64,000 nucleotides of DNA from Fragum whitleyi. Taxonomy: Eukaryota > Mollusca > Bivalvia > Cardiida > Cardiidae. The notes beneath the pieces are model-generated. The model was not told the DNA's origin. It saw only the letters and a list, made by a program, of their open reading frames with translations, and did not search any database. The stretch spans positions 59,105,020-59,169,019 of the forward strand of contig OX411548.1 in assembly GCA_948146395.1 (NCBI GenBank), given 5' to 3'. Positions 57,815 through 64,000 of this stretch are shown here, piece after piece (positions within the stretch are counted from its first letter, which is position 1; each line of letters begins with the position of its first letter). The translations under genes were made by a program, and so were the position numbers.

Positions 57815-59043
57815 CCTCTATATGTCCTCTACAAATTGGCATTCGTAGTGTAATTGCTTTTTTCCATATTCTATTTTTTGTCTCTGAACACCTCAATTGC
57901 TTTCCAAACAACCTTATTTCTTAATAAAGTTTTGAAATATAGATAAAACCTCACCCGTGTGAAATTTCAAAGTATTTTGCTATAAACAATTGCAAGGTTT
58001 GATTTGGATTATTAGATTTTTCAAAGTGCTCCGTTGCAAGTTTCCCCATAAAAAACTGTTGTCTTTGTGACATTTTATCGATCCCATCGAAACAAAAGTT
58101 TATATTTCAATCTATATGTAGTCAAAAAAACTTTCATGAAGAATTTCCATGTAATCGAACGTCATTTATTCGTTACATAGAGCCATTCTGGGAAATTTTG
58201 GACTGTACCTCGTAGATCTAATGCCCTACCACTAGATACGGTATGGTTAAGATATGCGAAGAAAATATAACTAGAAAAAACAAACTCATTATATGCCTAT
58301 AAGATAAATCAAGGAAGCCAATAAGACACTGTCTTCGCCACCTCAGTAGAACTTGTCGTCGAAATGACAATACGTTTGTCAAATAGATGTATTAAATATT
58401 AATCGATTCACTGTCAGACTTTATTTCTCAGAGGAAGTAATAAATATATCATTTTCTCTTATTAACAAGAAATTTGGACACGTTATTATGAATTTTTTTG
58501 TAGAGGATTTGTTTGTTTGTTTGTAGTAAGTTCAACGCCACTTTCCGTATCATTAAAGTTATATCGCAGCGACATGTGCGCCTATTCACGGATTCCCATC
58601 CTTCCCCTGCCATACAACCACAATATTTCACCCGAGCCACCAGGGGCCTTTTTTACAAAACACCTTATAATTATTTTTGCGTCATAGTTGCTTCCACAGA
58701 AGTAACTAAATATTGAATTCTACCATGCATCATCTCATTGGAATCGTCTCCTAAAGACAGTTTGTAGAGAAGAGCCATTGCTTTGCACGAGACTTTTGCC
58801 CCATTTTGGGTTTTAAGTATACAGACAGGATTCATTCAGTAACAAGTATAATAGAGAGGACCAGTAAAGTCCTTGGCAGGATATGTCTAATGTTGAATTA
58901 TCCTCGTCTTGACTTCCGCTATGCCTATAGGAGCTCAATCCCCTAGATAATTTTGAGATAAGATATTTTCAGACAAACTAAAGGTTTTGAGAATAACGAT
59001 ATTGAGACAGGCCTAAATGTAATATTCCTATCCCTGGATTTGG
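57815..59043. other. No recognisable gene
   Basis: AT-rich with no named repeat or ORF, apart from the short inverted match near 58700-58760 to 43600-43680. Confidence 0.4.
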
Positions 59044-59210
59044 TTTAAGGTAGTGGAACCGTAATAGTTCCGCAGTGTTTCGGAACTAATGAACTTTCAC
59101 AATGTTTACCGAGGTTTCCGAATGAAAATCATTAGGAAACCTCGCTTAACACTGTTAAAGTTCATCATCTCAAAAACTTGGCAGAAATATTACGGGTCCA
59201 CCACCTTAAA
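59044..59210. mobile_element. TTAA-flanked 160-bp MITE, full palindrome
   Basis: TTTAAGGTAGTGGAACCGTAATA at the left is the inverse of 'tattacgggtccaccaccttaaa' at the right. Inner 'gaactttcacaatgtttaccgaggtttcc' / 'ggaaacctcgcttaacactgttaaagttc' also pair. TTAA lies at both ends. Different family from the CCCTTT elements. Confidence 0.85.
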
Positions 59211-60244
59211 TATATCTAATCTGGTCTCTTAGCATTTGGAGATTCATCGAATCCCATTTGAGCTTAGCAAACCAAACATCACTTCTTTGATTTCTTCAAT
59301 TTACTTTTAACACAGGTTTTTGGTTGAAAGGGAATATGTATGCAAGTTAATCTTCATTAAAAATGTGATAAGTAAAGTCTATATACATCACTGCTAAATC
59401 AAAAGCAACAAAACAACAACAACCAAGAAATCAACGGAGGGACATACAACATGTTTCGGGCGTTATAGGCGTATACATATTGATATATATGAATTGAAAC
59501 TTGAATTGAAATTGAAAATAGCTAAACATGTACAACAATTTGAAAGAAATAACGCAATAAAATATACAAGAAATGTACAAGAAAATACATATCCGGAAAC
59601 TCATATGTTTACCTAGCATTGTCATTGCAGACATTAATGCACATTATCTCAACGATCGGTGCCAAACCCGGTTATTCCAGTCGATTAGGCTTTCACCCTT
59701 TGGGTACAAAGTCCTATTTCCCGTTCGGCCGACTTTAATTTGACTATTGACAAAAGACATAGTGATAAGCATCATTTGTATTGTAAAGGAGGACTAAACA
59801 GTTGATCGAATGAAACCTCCTGCTTTTACTGATGTGAGCATAACGGGGAGCTTTGGGAAGGTGAACCAGCGATCGCCATAGCGCCAAACACTTAACGAAC
59901 CAACAGATAAACACTTAATTAATTCTCGACGAGACGATTTAAATTGAGTACCAACAACATAGGATTTTTCGTGAGAAATCAGAATAGTTTAAGTTTAAGA
60001 AACTAATAATGTGTCCTTAACTTGAATTTTGCTTACGGGGAAAAACTCGGAATGAATGTTTTAGGACCAGGTGTTTGTAATCAAAAATTGATCAATTATT
60101 TATAATGCTAGAAATGGTGGTAATTTAAGCACCAAGGACGTTCTTTTAAGATTAATTTAAGCATTTGACCATAAATTAATGTTGACAAGCCATGAAACAC
60201 CGCAGATCCCAGGACAAAATCAATTTCTTATACAGACACGAAAA
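59211..60244. other. No recognisable gene
   Basis: AT-rich sequence; nothing nameable. Confidence 0.4.
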
Positions 60245-60400
60245 CGTCAGTACAGCCTTGTTTTTCAGGATGATAAAACATTGCAAACTGTATACGAATT
60301 ATACCCCGCTTTGCACGCAAGTGCACGTGCAAGGCTTGGTGTAATTCGCAAACAGTTTGATACATTTCGTTATCCTAAACGCAGGGCAGAGTTCTTTTTG
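60245..60400. mobile_element. GC-palindrome MITE, copy 2
   Basis: 'ttcaggatgataaaacattgcaaactgtatacgaattataccccgctttgcacg' is mirrored by 'cgtgcaaggcttggtgtaattcgcaaacagtttgatacatttcgttatcctaaacgc'. Same order as 43229-43372 with diverged arms. An 82-codon plus frame runs through it and is not a gene. Confidence 0.8.
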
Positions 60401-60984
60401 TCTAAAGGAGCCCCGGGAATCGAGTGATATTTCATGAAAATAAAAAACAAAACAACCACTTGCAGTCTAACATATAAAGGGTGGGTTATATATATAACTA
60501 ATGCGTTTAAACCACATATATACCAAGTATTTATAGTCGGAGAATTTTCTCTTAATTTTTAATATTGCTGCTATAAATCGGTATTCCGAAGACGCGCTTC
60601 TGAAGATTGGATGACCACTTCAAAAATCTTACTGTTTTCCTTTGGCATTTTCGGTTTCAAATATTTTTAGTCTATTAAAAAAGGGTTTATCAGGAAATCA
60701 AAAACTGTCTGGTTCTTCGATGTCACGCATCATGGTTTTCCTAGACAATCGCCTTTGTTGAAGAAACTAAACTAAAGAAAACTGTGGCTGTGAACGAGCT
60801 CATCAATTATTTAGGTTTAATCACGCTGTCCATTTTCCTGTTCGATACTTTTATCTTCTTATCCCTTCAGTCATTACTGTACTCAACACATTTACGTGTT
60901 TATATCTTACACACATTCATTCCGGAGAGAAACGCTCAAACAATACGATATTCTGAAATGAAGTAGAAAAATGGAAATACGGAT

Positions 60985-61290
60985 AAAAACAAGAGATGGT
61001 CGTTTAACATCTATGCCTCCATAAGAGCAGGTCGACAGTCCTTTGTCAATCAAAATAGGGCAATATCTAACAAAAAAACCCATGACGAGTATAGTTACAG
61101 TTCTTGTGCACTGCACTTCTTTCAATGAGACCTGTCCAATTCCAAAATTTCTTATTTATAGCTTAAAGGACATACTTTTTCAGATGAGCTCCGGACAAAA
61201 CTCAAGTTATAAATTTAACAAAAGGGCTAATGCTGACCTGAAAAAAAATGATATCTACGGCTTCGCCAGTATAACTTCTAATATTTCCTG
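60985..61290 (+). repeat. Truncated tandem-monomer element
   Basis: ACAAGAGATGGTCGTTTAACATCTATGCCTCC matches the lead, hairpin (GATG...CATC) and ATGCC-type repeat seen elsewhere. It is followed by one monomer related to 3130-3960 ('agttcttgtgcactgcacttct', 'aatgagacctgtcc', 'gatgagctccggacaaaa'). No right end. Confidence 0.6.
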
Positions 61291-61774
61291 AAGGCGCCTC
61301 GCCGGGACTGTAAATTTTACTCTAAAAGAAACGTCCACAAATATATGTTCTCTCAATAACTTTAACGTCTATGACTTACTCGTAATTGCATTTCATATTT
61401 TAATACCTGTCAAATTCGACTTTCTTTTCTAGACCAATTTTTTGACCGTAAGGTTACATGTTCCTTTCCGTAGCAATGCCTTTTTAGTAAACCTGTCCCC
61501 TAAGCATGCGGGTCTGATGCACCAAGTTATTTGAAAAATTTTAATGTACATTGAAAGACACTTAGGCACCTAGCAATAAACCGTTTCCAAAACTTTAAAT
61601 TTTTGATGACGTCAAATGTTACGTAAGGACGTAATCCGCCAAAATTGAGTCTACGGAGGCAAGCCATTTAAAGTAGTCATTGCGCTATCAATATCAACTT
61701 CAAACTGTTCCTGAAAACTAAAGGATGATTTCAAGGATTTAAAGGATCCTTTTTACCAGCCGTGAATAAATCGA
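61291..61774. other. No recognisable gene
   Basis: AT-rich spacer. Confidence 0.4.
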
Positions 61775-62185
61775 CTTATAATATGAACTACTGCGCCGGA
61801 GTGAATTAACCCCGTTGAATATTTTTGATATTACACGGGTGTTATTACACTAGTGAAATAGCTCAAAACGAAAAACAACGTTATATTTTTGTTAACAAAA
61901 TGATGTCATAATGGATCTGCTGACGTCATTTTGCTAACGACGTTATATGTTTCGCGGAATAACATTATTCGATAAATGTCGTAATTTTCTCGTTTATCAC
62001 CAAATTTCGGGTCATGTTATAAATAGAATATCAAATTTGTGCTCGTCAAATACCGAATTTATTAAACTCGTCATCTATAAGCAGATAAAAACTCGGCACA
62101 GCCTCGTTTTTATCTGTTTATAGACGACTCGTTTAATAAATTCAGTATTACATGACCACTCATTCAATATCCTCTATATATACCC
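61775..62185 (+). mobile_element. TGACGTCA repeat family, second full copy
   Basis: Collinear with 41010-41530 but with a single terminal hairpin (about 62063-62136) and without the ATGCAAAT word. One TGACGTCA remains (61920-61927) and its partner is TGATGTCA (61901-61908). Confidence 0.85.
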
Positions 62186-62207
62186 CAGCAACTACTATAA
62201 CTATAAC

Positions 62208-62754
62208 TATACTGTTCACAAAAAGTAGAGGATATTTTAAGTGTGATTTGTGGTATTCTGGTCAGCTTGGGCACCTATACATCTTCAGGGCCCCGTTTTT
62301 TAATCATCAACAAAGAAGCCAAGTGTATGATACCATGACAATATCTGACTGTGAGACACAGGGTTTGACAGCAGTCTGGACTCACGTTCTTCTGGTTTCC
62401 AGCGTACCATTGACTCACTCACGGTGAGCTTTCATTAGACCCCACATTATTCCAACAAAATGTGATGCGATTACATGATAGAAGTAAACACCAAATAATT
62501 TTTTCGGAGTTATACTCAACTAAAGAAAGAATCCCATTACAACAAATGCCATGTTAAAATAAGCGCTATACCCCTCTCTTCTTAGATGCTGAATTTTTAG
62601 GACATGTTTAGCAGAAAAGGGAATTCCATAACTACCATATTATCATGAGACAACTGCTGGTCGACCAAGAATAAGTTAGATTGTCCTAAATTGTTTGCAA
62701 CCACAATAAGCTTATGGATTAATAGATTATCCCCTACTTTTTGTGAACGGTATA
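62208..62754. mobile_element. 547-bp TIR element, TA-flanked
   Basis: 26-bp ends TATAC.GTTCACAAAAAGTAG.GGATA (62208-62233 and inverse 62729-62754) differ at two positions. The interior has one 91-codon plus frame with no recognised domain. The ends are those of a Tc1/mariner-type non-autonomous element by size and TA boundary, which is inference. Confidence 0.75.
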
Positions 62755-63240
62755 TTACTAATATGTAATATGTTGGAGATTTTGGTTAAATAGTTTTATC
62801 CCATACATATACATTGTAAAGTGGAAGCGGATGTTTTTGTGCGTGGTAAATGAATTGAATGGTTGTTTTGAATGAATTACATGGTTTTGATCGGGATCAG
62901 TGCCATTTTAACGATTGCATAAACTATAAGGATTTCGTACTCATATTAGACTTTTGTGATACTTGGTAAATAAACATTTAAGAATGAATGTACATATAAC
63001 CTGCGCGTAGTTACATAGATTGGCTACAACATCAACTTCAACGATTTCATTAATTGGCTGAAAATAATTGCCAATTTATAAAACGGCTGTATGAATTGGT
63101 CATTCCACGAACATACGAGCCATTATAAGAAATGGCTGATTTCAGTGATTGGCTATCACATACAATACGGACGACATAAATCATAAATCCGGAATATTCA
63201 ATATCCAGAAAATAATGTGTGTGTATTTCCGTTTATTTAA
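62755..63240. other. No recognisable gene
   Basis: AT-rich, with 'attggct' recurring several times (63018, 63053, 63154), perhaps a decayed small palindrome. Confidence 0.4.
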
Positions 63241-63520
63241 ATCGTCGCTACCGTAGCACATGCCCATATAAGCGACGCCCCCAGAAGACGATTAGTTGTT
63301 AAGGGGGATAGTGCAGGGATTCATGACGAAACTACTGCTGAGATCCGCCATGGTTCTTTAACATGCTCGGTGTAAAGCACCGTCTCACGGGGCCTCGTCG
63401 GTTTAACGTCTCATCCAAAAGACAATTAGTTTGTTAGTGTGTCAGACCGGGTTTGAACCCACGCCGTCGAACATCAATGGTTTTGAGGTCCGGTGCTCTA
63501 CCAACTGAGCTTATTGGGCT
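63241..63520 (-). repeat. tRNA-derived SINE
   Basis: On the minus strand, a tRNA-like head (63520 to about 63441) has 'aagctcagttggtagagca' (A-box, D-arm) and 'gtgggttcaaacccg' (B-box, T-arm). The acceptor strands do not pair. The body contains GGATGAGACGTTAAACCGA and a 'gagacggtgctttacaccg' region, sequence seen in the conserved central part of many invertebrate SINEs. Confidence 0.8.
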
Positions 63521-63950
63521 GTCAATAATGCATTGGGTCGGGTATTTTTTAATGAATTAATTCTAAACTTTCACTCTGTTCTCTCATTTAGATTTAAAGA
63601 TAGTAAAGTTATTATCCAAGGTTTACTCATAATACAAATGTATTCCTATTCTATATTCGGTTCAGATTCACTTGTCTCGAAGAAAATCTAATGTCATATC
63701 TATCTAAGTACTTGTTTTCCATGGTGTTTCTTAACCATACCGCATGTTTTTATGCTCACTTCATAGAAAAGCATGGAGACATAGCCTCTGTCTTTAAATG
63801 GGCTTTAACAAAAATATATCACGTCCCATGATGAGTTTGAACGCCCATTTATCTGATAATTGGTCTTAAAACCAAACATAAATGAGACATAGAGGGTAAT
63901 GAATGGTCTTGAAATAAAGAATTTTTAAAATCGAGTCTTTAGAATAAGTT
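63521..63950. other. No recognisable gene
   Basis: AT-rich spacer to the start of the last repeat. Confidence 0.4.
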
Positions 63951-64000
63951 CAAGCGTTATATATCGTTTAATAGATGGCGAGTTTAAAGAATTCAGTATT
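63951..64000 (+). repeat. TGACGTCA repeat family, eroded 3' end
   Basis: 'cgttatat.tcgtttaatagatg.cgagttta.agaattcagtatt' matches the last part of the family, with the hairpin collapsed. The element may continue past the window. Confidence 0.5.

Noticed and set aside
60179..60427. 82-codon plus-strand ORF
   Set aside because: It translates the GC-palindrome MITE; relatives at 43229 and 385 do not keep the frame.
63441..63520. tRNA gene on the minus strand
   Set aside because: A- and B-boxes are good, but the acceptor strands do not pair and a SINE body follows.

Overview
This window is almost certainly nuclear DNA of a metazoan, most likely a bivalve mollusc. It is AT-rich and nearly gene-free, with intron-type splice sites, tRNA-derived SINEs, a broken LINE reverse transcriptase, TA- and TTAA-flanked DNA elements, and many dispersed elements built from a small terminal hairpin, tandem monomers of about 115-190 bp and a GGAC/TGTC microsatellite. 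Elements of that last design are abundant in bivalve genomes (pearl/Helentron-like). The species assignment is inference; no rRNA, mitochondrial gene or diagnostic protein is present.

Coding content is minimal. The one well-supported host coding segment is a first coding exon at 45394-45780 (+): 129 codons from a MGTNSSK start to a GTAAGT donor. Three weaker candidate exons lie on the minus strand (33548-33623, 51112-51474, 53283-53642). The remaining protein signal is a 5'-truncated, frameshifted non-LTR retrotransposon at 23435-24792 (-).

Layout. 0-10 kb: small foldbacks, tandem-monomer elements, a tRNA-derived SINE, and an old dispersed repeat (7.7-9.0 kb) carrying two younger insertions that its second copy at 18.8-19.4 kb lacks. 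10.7-14 kb: a mariner-like long-TIR element and a 1.3 kb nested palindrome. 14.4-20 kb: a short hairpin/microsatellite element, a 42-bp-arm hairpin and a diverged tandem duplication. 20.9-28 kb: a recent near-identical tandem duplication (A-X-B / A'-B' / 40-bp stub), with the LINE in the 3.6 kb segment X. 28-38 kb: foldbacks, two hairpin/tandem elements, and a 6.8 kb structure with inverted arms whose right arm is interrupted by a tandem-array element, itself interrupted by a hairpin element. 39-44 kb: TTAA-flanked and TA-flanked MITEs, and a repeat rich in TGACGTCA palindromes. 45-49 kb: the exon, then its first intron with more elements, including a 24-bp-TIR element filled with an A/T tandem array and a possible miniature LTR element. 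49-64 kb: a 1.5 kb tandem array with a dimeric higher-order unit, several hairpin MITEs and a tRNA-headed SINE.

The strongest unifying observation is a shared end grammar in at least nine hairpin/tandem elements from unrelated-looking families. Each has an ACAAGAG-like lead, a family-specific hairpin, a 9-13 bp subterminal inverted repeat, tandem monomers, a GGAC/TGTC microsatellite, and the repeat again followed by GCTAAA or CATAAAA.
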